Shown here: positions 20,556 to 28,308 of the stretch, one piece after another
Numbering within the stretch: the stretch's first letter is position 1
How the letters are laid out: each line of letters begins with the position of its first letter
Origin: Bog-756 sp963734435
GTDB lineage: Bacteria; Actinomycetota; Acidimicrobiia; Acidimicrobiales; RAAP-2
DNA: 64,000 nt
NCBI GenBank assembly: GCA_963734435.1
Contig: CAVTHA010000015.1
Location: 62,001-126,000, forward strand
Direction of reading: 5' to 3'
The notes under the pieces: model-generated
Databases searched by the model: none
What the model was told of the DNA's origin: nothing
The model's input: only the letters and a program-made list of their open reading frames with translations
Program-made: the position numbers and the translations under genes

Positions 20556-21355
20556 TCACTGGTCGTCTCGCCGGCTGTGGTGACCCGTCCGGCGTGGCAC
20601 CACGATCGACTCACCGTCCTCGGTCACGATGACTCTGCACCCCGCCACCGAAGTGGGTGGACAGCAGTGTCCTCCCGGAGCACGGCGCCGGGGCTCCGGA
20701 CGCGACGATCTCGCCCTCGGACATGAGCATCAGGCGGTCGGCGAACTGTCCGGCCAGAGTCAGGTCGTGGAGGGCACTCACCACCGTGAGTCCCCGCTCC
20801 CGGCGCAGCTGGTCCACCAGCTCGAGGGCCTCGACCCGGCGGCCGAGATCGAGTGCGCTGGTCGGCTCGTCGAGGAGCAAGACCGGGGCGTCCTGGGCCA
20901 GGGCCCGGGCCAGGACGACCCGCTGCAGCTCGCCGCCGGACAGTGTCGTCCAGCATCCGCCCGGCCATGGCCGCCAGATCGAGTCGATCGAGCAGGTCGG
21001 CGCAGTGGCTGCCGGTCGTCGGGCAGTTTCCGCACCGAAGTAGCCGATGATGCGGCGTACGCCCGAGCAGGGTGTAGTCGATGACGGTCATGTCCGCCGG
21101 TAGCTCGGGCTTCTGCGGCACGTAGGCCACCAGCTGCGCCCGCTGGCGTCGGACAGATCTCCGAGTGACATGGCCGTCCACCCTGACGACGCCCTCATGG
21201 CGCTCGAGTTGGGCGATGGCGCGCAACAGCGTCGTCTTGCCGGCTCCGTTGGCGCCGATCAGGCCGACCCACTCCCCGTCGGCACCGATCCCGATCACGT
21301 CCCGAACGGCCATCGTGCCGTCGAACCGCACGGTGACTCGATCGAAGGCGATCAT
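20556..21355 (-). CDS. btuD: Cobalamin ABC transporter ATPase BtuD-like (frameshifted)
   Basis: About 265 residues, FepC/BtuD-type ATPase for a cobalamin or cobinamide importer. From ATG 21355: FDRVTVRFDGTMAVRDV, Walker A GLIGANGAGKTTLLRAIAQL, Q-loop VAYVPQKPELPADMTVIDY, then the ABC signature LSGGE split by a slip near 20945. LLLDEPTSALDLGRRVEALE is Walker B and D-loop, and VVSALHDLTLAGQFADRL carries the switch His. After a last slip near 20650 the C-terminus reads VIVTEDGESIVVPRR with the stop at 20556. It pairs with btuC and btuF directly upstream. Confidence 0.85.
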
Positions 21356-21440
21356 GGGCGATCGGGCGGCCGGTGTCCGCACCGCTCGGACCGGGGCTCC
21401 CTGTCCATACCGGTCGCTGCGACGGCCTGTCCGCTCACCA

Positions 21441-22575
21441 TCACAGCACTCCCCGCTGGGCCCGACGCGAGATCAGGACGAAGAGGAAGAAGGGCGCACC
21501 GATGCAGGCGGTGACGACGCCGATGGGAATCTCGGCCGGCGCCTCGACCGTGCGGGCCACCAGATCGGCCAGCACCAGGAACGCCGCACCCTCCGATCAT
21601 CGACACCGGCAGCACGACCCGGTAGCTGGCGTTGGTCGTCAGCCGTACCGTGTGGGGCACGATGATGCCGACGAACCCGATGAGCCCGCTCACCGAGACC
21701 GCGGCGGCGGTGCCGAGCGTGGCCGCAGCCACGATGATCAGGCGGGTCCGTTCAGGATGGATGCCCAGGGCTCCGGCCTCGTCCTCACCGACCCGGAACA
21801 CGTCGAGGATGCGTCGGTGACCCGAGCAGGACCAGGCGCTGATGACCACGTACGGAAGGATGAGGGTCGACGTCCGACCATGACGCCACCGAGAGGCTGC
21901 CGAGGATCCAGTTGTAGATCTGCTGGATCTGCTGGGAGTGCTGCTGTTGCAGGTAGGTCTGGATCGCGGTCAGCAGGGCGGCAACCGCCACCCCGGCCAG
22001 CACGATGGAGCGACCCGAGGTCCGCCTGTCCACCGGCGGCACCGACGAAATAGGTCATGGTCACGGCCAGGATCGCCCCGGCGAAAGGCCGCGACGGGCA
22101 GGATGCACCGAGGTGTCGCCGCCGGACACGATGACCACGGTGGCGCCGAGGCCGGCGCCGGCAGCCACGCCCAGGAGGTAGGGATCGGCGAGCGGATTGC
22201 GGAAGACGCCCTGGTAGGCGGCACCGCCCGACGCCAGCATGGCCCCCACCAGCCCGGCCAGGACGACCCGGGGCAGTCGCAGTTGCCAGACGATGGCCTG
22301 GTCGAGTGCCGGAGGCCTGGGTGTGGAAGTGGAGGAGAGGAACGTGGGCCAGCAACGTGCCGACGACGTCCCCGAGCGAGATGTCCACCGGACCGACGGC
22401 CACGCCGACTGAGCATGGCGACGACCAGGATGACTGTCGAGCACCAGGATCGGCAGGCGGAGCGACACGGGCGTCGGCAGAGCCGGACGGTCGCCTCGTC
22501 CGAGCCGTCCAGGGGCCGGCCGGAGGGGATCGGCAGTCGGACGGCGCCGGCGGTCTCGAGAGCACGGTAAGTCAT
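21441..22575 (-). CDS. btuC: Cobalamin ABC transporter permease BtuC-like (frameshifted)
   Basis: About 375 residues of the FecCD/BtuC permease family, normally ten membrane helices. Recognised blocks: RLPRVVLAGLVGAMLASGGA, YQGVFRNPLADPYLLGVAAG, GLGATVVIVSGG, then after slips RTSGRSIVLAGVAVAALLTA and TYLQQQHSQQIQQIYNWILG. The C-terminal half has LGTAAAVSVSGLIGFVGIIV and PHTVRLTTNASYRVVLPVSM, the coupling-helix region. At least five one-base slips break it (about 22470, 22090, 22030, 21870, 21590). ATG 22575 overlaps the btuF stop. The C-terminus is SRRAQRGVL. Confidence 0.85.
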
Positions 22576-23568
22576 CGTGTCCTCACGACGATCGGTGTCG
22601 GCTCACGATGACGTGCTCGCGGATGCTGTTTGATCTCGTTGGACACATCTTGGAGCAGGACCACGATCCTCGGACCCCAGCGGGACGCGATGTCGTCGTT
22701 CAGACCGAGGACTCGACCGTCCTTCACCGCCGCCAGCGTGGACCAACCCGGTCGGGCGGCCACCGTGGCGGCGGACTGGGCGCAGCAGATGGTGTCGGCC
22801 AAGAAGATGTAGTCGGGGTTGGACTTCAGGATGAACTCGCCGTTCAGCTGGGGGTAGCCGCCGCTGGCGGCCGCGCCCTGGGCGGAGTCGGCGATGCTCT
22901 TCAGACCCGAGCAGACCGAGCACCTGGCCGATGAAGGTGGACGACGTCACCGAGTAGTAGGTCTGATCGAGCTCGTAGTAGTAGGTCTCGGGACGAGGCG
23001 GCTTCGGCGTGCTGCGACACGATGTGCGCGATCTGCGACTTGATCGCGGCGACCTCGGCGCTCGCCTGGGGCCATGGCCGGTGGCCTCGCCCAGCTGGAT
23101 CGAACTGCTGGTACTCCTGGTTCAGGTCGGTCGCCGCCGGAACGTACAGGACCGGGATGCCGAGCGCCTGCAGCCTGGTGGTCGAGGCCCGAGCGAGTCC
23201 TGAGACACCACGACCAGGTCGGGCTTGTACGACGCGATGGCCTCGACGTTCGGGCTGTTCCCGTCGAGGCTGGTCATCGGGGTGCCCTGTCGGGTAGTCC
23301 GAGAAGCTTGTCCACCGCTTTCACCTGGCTTCCGGCGCCGATGGCGTAGAGCATCTCGGTGGCCGTCGGCGACAATCGACACGATCGCCGTCGGTCGGCG
23401 TGGCGATCGTGCACCTTGCCGTTGGCGGCGTGGATCGTCATCGGGAAGGTCGTCCCGGGATGCGCGACGGGACGTGCCGTCGACCGATCGCTCGAGCAGC
23501 CCAGGGCCAGCACCGAGCGGCAGCACCGCCAGGGCGCCGAGCAGCGAGCTACGGCTTGCTTTGAACAT
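22572..23568 (-). CDS. btuF: Cobalamin-binding lipoprotein BtuF-like (frameshifted)
   Basis: About 330 residues, periplasmic-binding fold of the FecB/BtuF class, lipid-anchored outside the membrane. The N-terminus MFKASRSSLLGALAVLP continues after a slip as LVLALGCSSDRSTA: a lipoprotein signal with lipobox ALGC. Core blocks are LSPTATEMLYAIGAGSQVKA, SLDGNSPNVEAIASYKPDLV and SSTFIGQVLGLFGLKSIADS, then IFLADTICCAQSAATVAARP and LAAVKDGRVLGLNDDIASRW. Slips lie near 23500, 23390, 23290, 23190, 23090, 22990 and 22920. It is the first gene of the operon, with a GGAGGA ribosome site 6 nt before ATG 23568 and a cobalamin riboswitch about 100 nt upstream. Confidence 0.85.
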
Positions 23569-23574
23569 CGATCA

Positions 23575-23652
23575 TCCTCCATCGGTTCGCGGAGGACGAA
23601 GTGCGCCCGCTGCGACGCCCGATCGAGGCATCGAACGAACCGCCCTTCCTCC
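23575..23652 (-). promoter_or_regulatory. Riboswitch expression platform: SD-sequestering hairpin
   Basis: Read on the minus strand, GGAGGA at 23652-23647 is followed by TCCTCC at 23596-23591 and by the btuF ribosome site GGAGGA at 23580-23575. TCCTCC can pair perfectly with either GGAGGA copy. Pairing with the second hides the ribosome site; pairing with the first would free it. This suggests control of translation initiation. The pairing is seen in sequence; its use is inferred. Confidence 0.55.
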
Positions 23653-23671
23653 GAGGACAGGTTGCGTCGAT

Positions 23672-23762
23672 GCAAGTCAGGCGTCCGGGCTCGCTCCCCT
23701 CGCGGGAGCATTACCGTTGCGGGACAGCGCCGGGATCTCACCGGTCTTCGCTGAACTTGCAC
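23672..23762 (-). promoter_or_regulatory. Cobalamin (AdoCbl) riboswitch aptamer
   Basis: On the minus strand the conserved cobalamin-aptamer core is present: GGTGAGATCCCGGCGCTG then TCCCGCAACGGTAA (23742-23710), followed by the B12-box-like GAGCCCGGACGCCTGAC (23692-23676). A closing helix forms between GTGCAAGT (23762-23755) and ACTTGCAT (23679-23672). It lies directly upstream of btuF and should repress the whole uptake/salvage operon when cobalamin is plentiful. Confidence 0.85.
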
Positions 23763-23883
23763 CACCCCGATCCGAAAACCGGAGCAGCCGAACGCTACCT
23801 CATGGGCGGCGGTCTGACCACTGGGACCGCGAGCAAGGAGCCGAGCGCGTGGATACCGGCTGTCCTGTGGTTGGGAACGGCGC

Positions 23884-24849
23884 CTAGCTCTTTGGGGGAA
23901 TGCGCTCTAGGAAACCGTGCATGTAGATGTCGGCTCCAGTGATACCGGCGTGGAAGTCAATGTAGAGCGGACCGTTGGGCCGGCCGGCCAGTCCCGTCGA
24001 TCCCGTCCGCCATCGAGACGCAGGGTAGGCGCCCTTGGTCGAGTATGCCTCGGTGACCATCAGGTCGGCAGACCCCGCATTGGGCACCTGTCCTTGGATA
24101 GAGCTGAAGGGGGCTCCTCCGGCGGCCGCCGAGTACGTGACTTTCTTACGCCCGTCGGTGGTCGTCCACCCGAACTGGGTGACGCCAAGCTGGGCGACCC
24201 AGCCCGGCGTGCCTTTCGACGATCCCTTGCAGGTCAGGGTGTCGGCCTTGAAGGTAGGACAGACGGGTGTGTCCACGTGGATCTCGACGTAGCACGAGGA
24301 TCCGGATGAGGGGCAGTCCGGCGGCCCCGGCGGGGGTGGTAGCGAGATCTTGAGCCACAAAGGGCTGGCGCCGTACGACGTGTCCTTGGTACAGACCAGG
24401 TGAGGTTCGGATGCTGGCCACGGATCACTGCCGATGCATTTCGCGTAGTAGCTGTTGAACCCCAGTGGAATGTCTTGACCTATCCAGACCAACGTATGTC
24501 CCAAGAGATGTCCGTCCTTGTAGGCGGCCACAATCCAGGTGTTGTAACTGTTTCGGGCATAACACGTTCCACCGTTCTTGGCGATCATGTGCAGCGTGTG
24601 CGCCTCGCCGTCCTTGGTCACGTCGAATTCGGTGCTGGTCTCGTCGGCCGTGCAATAGCTGTACCCGTCTGATCCGAAATGGTTGGATGCCGAATCCAGG
24701 TAGACATGCACTCCAGAGCAATTCTTGGCGGGGCACACGCTGAGGAGCACCCGACCGTTGTCGATCGGACCATCGGCGCCCGCCGAAGATGCCGAGGCCA
24801 CCAGCCACGAGGTCTGAATGGCCAACAGGGCGAAACCGATGAGCAGCAT
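23884..24849 (-). CDS. Secreted Cys-rich protein of unknown function
   Basis: 321 residues. The N-terminus MLLIGFALLAIQTSWLVASA is a Sec signal peptide with likely cleavage after ASA or SAG, near residues 20-24. The mature part has ten cysteines (for example VCPAKNCSG, TCYARN, DCPSSGSSCYVE, TCKGSS), an even number that suits extracytoplasmic disulfides, and a proline stretch (SLPPPPGPPD) near the middle. I recognise no domain. The C-terminus (GPLYIDFHAGITGADIYMHG) suggests beta structure. It lies just upstream of the B12 riboswitch, same strand, but about 120 bp away, so it is probably separate from that operon. Confidence 0.65.
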   Translation of the reverse strand: MLLIGFALLAIQTSWLVASASSAGADGPIDNGRVLLSVCPAKNCSGVHVYLDSASNHFGSDGYSYCTADETSTEFDVTKDGEAHTLHMIAKNGGTCYARNSYNTWIVAAYKDGHLLGHTLVWIGQDIPLGFNSYYAKCIGSDPWPASEPHLVCTKDTSYGASPLWLKISLPPPPGPPDCPSSGSSCYVEIHVDTPVCPTFKADTLTCKGSSKGTPGWVAQLGVTQFGWTTTDGRKKVTYSAAAGGAPFSSIQGQVPNAGSADLMVTEAYSTKGAYPASRWRTGSTGLAGRPNGPLYIDFHAGITGADIYMHGFLERIPPKS

Positions 24850-25236
24850 CAGCGCGTATCGCTGTCCCGGACCGCCGAGGTGGCCCTGCTGCCGCCGGTG
24901 CGGAGAAGGTCATCTCAAGCGCCCATCGGAAGGCTCATCCGTAACACCCTGGTCTGGGCTCCTCTCGGTCGTCGTGCATCGACTCGGCTCGGGTCGAAGA
25001 GCGGCCAGCTGTCTATCGGTTCTATCGGTCCGATGGACCGGCCGCTTGACGGCGGATTCTGTGGGCGAGCTCTGGCCCGTGGAGACCTGGTCGAGAGTCG
25101 TTGCCGAGGTAGGTCACCGGTTCGAATCCCACGTTCGGTCCAACCGGCACGGGGACGACAGCTAAGCGTCAGTGGTGGACTCCGCCGAGCGGGCTAAGGG
25201 GAGCTTGCAGCGCCGCGGCCGATCTGCGACCGAGCT
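24850..25236. other. 387-bp gap without a recognised gene
   Basis: No convincing coding frame. A GGTTCGAATCC stretch near 25119-25129 resembles a tRNA T-loop but the arm does not pair and no cloverleaf forms, so no RNA gene is called. Confidence 0.4.
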
Positions 25237-26490
25237 TCATACTTGGACGAAGATGGGGAGGTGTTGGTACCCACGGACCGTGCTGGTGTGAAGGGGTAGT
25301 GCGTGTTCCATGTCGACGGTCCACGTCTTGTAGCGCTTGAGCGTTTCCTCCAGCGCCACCTTCCCCTCCATTCGGGCCAGGGCAGCGCCCAAGCAGAAAT
25401 GAATGCCGTACCCGAACCCGACATGCAGCCTGAAGGTGCGGTGAATATCGAATCGGTCGGCATCTGAGTACTCCCGATCATCCCGACCGGCGGACCCGGT
25501 GAGGAGGAGCACCTTCGAGCCGGCCGGAATCATCCGACCGTGCAACTCGACAGCTTCGTTCAACCACCGGCCTTGCACCGGCGAGGGAGACTCGTAGCGA
25601 AGCAGTTCCTCGACGGCATTGGGGATCAGCGACGGGTCATGGGCCAGGTCGACCCGTTGGTCGGGATGCTCGGCCAGCAGCAATCCTGCCCATCCGAGCA
25701 GTCGAGCGACAGTTTCCGTCCCGGCGCTGATGATCAGGAGCCCGAACTCGGTGCTCTGCTGTGGCTCGAGTCGCCGAGCGACGCCCTCTCCATCGACGAT
25801 CTCAGCCTGGGCCAGATCGGTGAGCAGGTCGTCGCGAGGTTGCGTACGGCGTTCTTCGAGCTGCTCCGACAGATAGGTGGCCACCCAACCGCCGGCCTGG
25901 GCAGAGACGTCGTTCGCCATTCCGACACCCGGCTCTATATGGAACATCTGGTCGATGTGGTGACGAACCGTCTCCCGATCGGACGGCGGCACCCCGAGCA
26001 GTGCCGCAATGACATTGGCGGGAAGCTTGGCACCGAAGTCCTGCACGTAGTCGAAGCAGTCCCGTCCCCGCTGCGCATCGAGCAGTCCGATGCAGAGGGC
26101 GCGGATCTCTGCCTCCAGCTCGGAGACGCGCCGCGGGGTGAATGCCTTGGACACCAGTCGGCGCAGGGTGGTGTGTTCCGGCGGGTCGAGGAAGATCATC
26201 AGTCCTTCATGCTGCGCCTGGTCCGTCATCATCTCCAGAACGGTGCCATGGGCGGAGCTGTACCGCTTCGGCTCCCGATGAGCTCGCTCGACGTCCTCGA
26301 AGCGGCTGAGTGCCCAGAAGCCGTATTTCTCGTTGTGGTAGACGGGTGCTTCATCGCGCAGGCGGCGCCACACCGGATGAGGATCGGCCTTCAGTGACTC
26401 GTCCAACGGGTCCCAGTAGAGATCGTCGGGTTGAGTCGGAGCGCTGGATGAGGCCGAGCTGTCGCCACTGATGGGGGTGGCGGCGGTCAT
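25237..26490 (-). CDS. Cytochrome P450
   Basis: 417 residues, soluble bacterial class I P450. The I-helix oxygen-activation motif is LIISAGTETVARLLG, the K-helix ExxR is AVEELLRYESP, and the heme-binding loop is FGYGIHFCLGAALARME with the Cys ligand at residue 366. IFLDPPEHTTLRRLVSKAF is the usual C-helix block contacting heme propionates. ATG 26490 overlaps the stop of the upstream Rieske gene (ATGA), so both proteins are made together. No ferredoxin or reductase gene is near. Actinobacterial homologues hydroxylate steroid- or terpene-like substrates, which suits a locus of CoA-linked degradation genes; substrate is inference only. Confidence 0.93.
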   Translation of the reverse strand: MTAATPISGDSSASSSAPTQPDDLYWDPLDESLKADPHPVWRRLRDEAPVYHNEKYGFWALSRFEDVERAHREPKRYSSAHGTVLEMMTDQAQHEGLMIFLDPPEHTTLRRLVSKAFTPRRVSELEAEIRALCIGLLDAQRGRDCFDYVQDFGAKLPANVIAALLGVPPSDRETVRHHIDQMFHIEPGVGMANDVSAQAGGWVATYLSEQLEERRTQPRDDLLTDLAQAEIVDGEGVARRLEPQQSTEFGLLIISAGTETVARLLGWAGLLLAEHPDQRVDLAHDPSLIPNAVEELLRYESPSPVQGRWLNEAVELHGRMIPAGSKVLLLTGSAGRDDREYSDADRFDIHRTFRLHVGFGYGIHFCLGAALARMEGKVALEETLKRYKTWTVDMEHALPLHTSTVRGYQHLPIFVQV

Positions 26491-27440
26491 GGTGTCCCTC
26501 CGGCGTCGGTGACGTAGAACTGCTTGAACCAGTTGCGGAACTGGGTGATGGGCTTCTCGCTGGGCGCCAGTGCCGGAGAGGGGCGGTAGCGCTTGTTCTC
26601 CCAGATGGGGATGTCCTGCCCGACCTCGGAGGTGACGGAGCGGACAAACGCCCGAGCGATGTTCGACGTGTGGGGATCCTCGCCCGGGTTCTTCAGCGAG
26701 AACAGGAACGTGAGGTGCGAGGTCTCGTCATCGATCGGCGTGCTGCACCCGATCAACGAAGCCTCGATCAACCCTCGATAGCGGGTCACCGCCATGCCCG
26801 GACCTCGACCGAAGATGTCGATGCGGGCGTCCACCGGGCCCTTCGAAGACGGGAATTTCTGAGAGGTGAGCACCGTTCGATCAAAGCCTCGAAACTCGAT
26901 GCTCTCGACGGTACCCACTTTGGGATGGCTGTGTACGAACTGGAAGTGGGCATGATCGAAGCCGTTCTCACCCATCTCCTGAAGGCAGGTTCGAATGGTG
27001 AAATCGAACACCTGGTAGGGCCCGTACTCAGGATCCTCGTATTCGGGAACTGGCATCAGTTCCCATAGCGGGGCCACCTGAGCCGGGTGGTACCAGGCGA
27101 AGACGATGCCGGCGTGCTCACGTGCCGGATAGGTCCGCAGCTTGGCCTTGCCGTTGAGCCGCTCGGCGTACGGGATCTCGACGTTGTCCCCGCTCGGGCC
27201 GTACGCCCAGCCGTGGAACGGGCACCGTATGCAGTTGGACTCGACGGAACCGCCGACACCGAGGTGGGCACCCAGGTGGGCACAGAACGCCTCCTGACAG
27301 ACGATGGCGCCGTCGGCATCCCGCCACAGCACCACATCGGTGCCGAACAGCCGTCGGGTCACCACGGTGTCCCTCGGGATCTCACCGGGCATGGCCACCT
27401 TGAACCATCCGAACGGCATGGGGAACGGAAACCTGCTCAT
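26487..27440 (-). CDS. Rieske non-heme iron oxygenase, KshA-like
   Basis: 317 residues from ATG 27440. The Rieske [2Fe-2S] site is C53-x-H55 (FCAHLGAHLGVGG) and C73-xx-H76 (RCPFHGWAYGPSG). The mononuclear iron site is NGFDHAHFQFVH with D162, H165 and H170. Overall order and length match the KshA/Rieske oxygenases of actinobacteria, whose best-known member 9-alpha-hydroxylates 3-ketosteroids. No dedicated reductase is beside it. It shares an operon with the P450 and is divergent from a TetR gene; a promoter/operator element lies 73-90 bp upstream. The frame is open far upstream, but MSRFPFPMPFGWFKVA begins the conserved part, and a 22-codon upstream frame ends in overlap with this ATG. Confidence 0.9.
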   Translation of the reverse strand: MSRFPFPMPFGWFKVAMPGEIPRDTVVTRRLFGTDVVLWRDADGAIVCQEAFCAHLGAHLGVGGSVESNCIRCPFHGWAYGPSGDNVEIPYAERLNGKAKLRTYPAREHAGIVFAWYHPAQVAPLWELMPVPEYEDPEYGPYQVFDFTIRTCLQEMGENGFDHAHFQFVHSHPKVGTVESIEFRGFDRTVLTSQKFPSSKGPVDARIDIFGRGPGMAVTRYRGLIEASLIGCSTPIDDETSHLTFLFSLKNPGEDPHTSNIARAFVRSVTSEVGQDIPIWENKRYRPSPALAPSEKPITQFRNWFKQFYVTDAGGTP

Positions 27441-27505
27441 GGTCGGTGGACCCTTCGGCACCGGTGCGAGGCGGGCGTGTCGCGCAACCGACCCTGAGTA
27501 CTCAT
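27437..27505 (-). CDS. Putative 22-codon leader peptide before the Rieske gene
   Basis: An ATG at 27505 lies exactly 6 nt after a TAGTAT -10 box, so a transcript would start at or next to this ATG (leaderless). The frame reads MSTQGRLRDTPASHRCRRVH and two more residues; its TGA overlaps the Rieske ATG (ATGA). Such an arrangement would couple Rieske translation to a leaderless peptide. Only geometry supports it; the peptide has no known relative. Confidence 0.35.
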   Translation of the reverse strand: MSTQGRLRDTPASHRCRRVHRP

Positions 27506-27511
27506 GGCGCC

Positions 27512-27530
27512 ATACTAGAACCTGATTTCG
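27512..27530 (-). promoter_or_regulatory. TetR-type operator overlapping the -10 box, Rieske/P450 operon
   Basis: Coding strand reads CGAAATCAGGTTCTAGTAT, where TAGTAT is a good -10 box. The same 19-mer, differing only at three central bases, precedes the amidohydrolase genes at 35629 and 54938. Core TAGAA-N5-TTTCG on the other strand. Confidence 0.6.
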
Positions 27531-27583
27531 GCGGGTACGCCGTCGGGTTGCTGCCAGGCTGCGTCGGCTCCGGGCGCACCAGA

Positions 27584-27598
27584 TAGAATCTGCTTCTA
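27584..27598 (+). promoter_or_regulatory. Palindromic operator upstream of the TetR gene
   Basis: TAGAATCTGCTTCTA is a TAGAA-N5-TTCTA inverted repeat. It lies 41 bp before GTG 27640 and 80 bp before ATG 27679, so TetR autoregulation is the natural reading. It faces the operator at 27512-27530 of the divergent Rieske/P450 operon. Confidence 0.6.
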
Positions 27599-27639
27599 GT
27601 GGAAATCGCCCGTGGCAACGTCGGAGACCGCCGAACACC

Positions 27640-28308
27640 GTGGCGTCGGCGGAAATCGGCGACACCGAGGTTGGCGTAATGGCAGGGCCAGTCTCGCCGA
27701 GGGTCCTGAGTGCCAACCAGCTGGCCCGCCGACAACGCGTGATCGACGCCGGGTTGGTCCTGCTCGAGCGGCGCGACTACGACCGGATTCAGGTCAAGGA
27801 TGTCGCGGAAGAGGCGGGAGTGGCCCTCGGCACCGTCTACCACTACTTCTCGTCCAAGGAGCACATCTTCGCCGAGGTGCTTGTCAAGTGGGCCGGCACC
27901 CTCCGTACGAATCTCACCCGACGTCCGCTGACCGGCGACTCCCCGCAAGACAAGCTCACCGAGGCGCTCCATCGCTCGGTTCGGGCATTCCAGCATCAGC
28001 CGCAATTGGCTCGACTGGTCGCCTCGCTCGAGCTCTCGGCCGACGCCTTCGCCACCGAGATCCTCGTCCGGTTGGACATGACGACGACCAGTGTCTACCT
28101 CGAGCTGCTGGACGGAGTAGACGACGACCGTGCCCGCGTCATCGTCCGCACCGCCGACGCCGTGTTCGACAGTCTGCTCCGCTCGTGGTCCGCTGGACGA
28201 CTCTCGATCGCCGACCTCTATGACTACCTGTCCGACGCGGTGGCTTTGCTCTTCGGTGCAGAGCCGGCGAGAGATGGCAAGGTCGGGCATTCACGGACCG
28301 GCGCATGA
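27640..28308 (+). CDS. TetR-family transcriptional regulator
   Basis: 222 residues from GTG 27640, or 209 from ATG 27679 (MAGPVSPRVLSANQLARRQR), the likelier start because the domain begins there. The N-terminal helix-turn-helix is ARRQRVIDAGLVLLERRDYD followed by QVKDVAEEAGVALGTVYHYF and SSKEHIFAEVL, standard TetR order. The C-terminal ligand domain (about residues 75-205) is helical and without recognisable specificity. It diverges from the Rieske/P450 operon over an intergenic region holding two copies of the shared operator. KstR, the mycobacterial steroid regulator, is also TetR-type and uses TnnAAC half-sites resembling TAGAA(C). Its 3' end overlaps the convergent hydrolase by 18 bp. 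Confidence 0.9.
   Translation: MASAEIGDTEVGVMAGPVSPRVLSANQLARRQRVIDAGLVLLERRDYDRIQVKDVAEEAGVALGTVYHYFSSKEHIFAEVLVKWAGTLRTNLTRRPLTGDSPQDKLTEALHRSVRAFQHQPQLARLVASLELSADAFATEILVRLDMTTTSVYLELLDGVDDDRARVIVRTADAVFDSLLRSWSAGRLSIADLYDYLSDAVALLFGAEPARDGKVGHSRTGA

Noticed and set aside
25035..25142. tRNA-like segment with GGTTCGAATCC and terminal GGACCG/CGGTCC pairing
   Set aside because: The T-arm stems do not pair (ACCGG against CCCAC), no anticodon arm can be drawn, and about 108 nt is too long. Chance resemblance or at most an old remnant.
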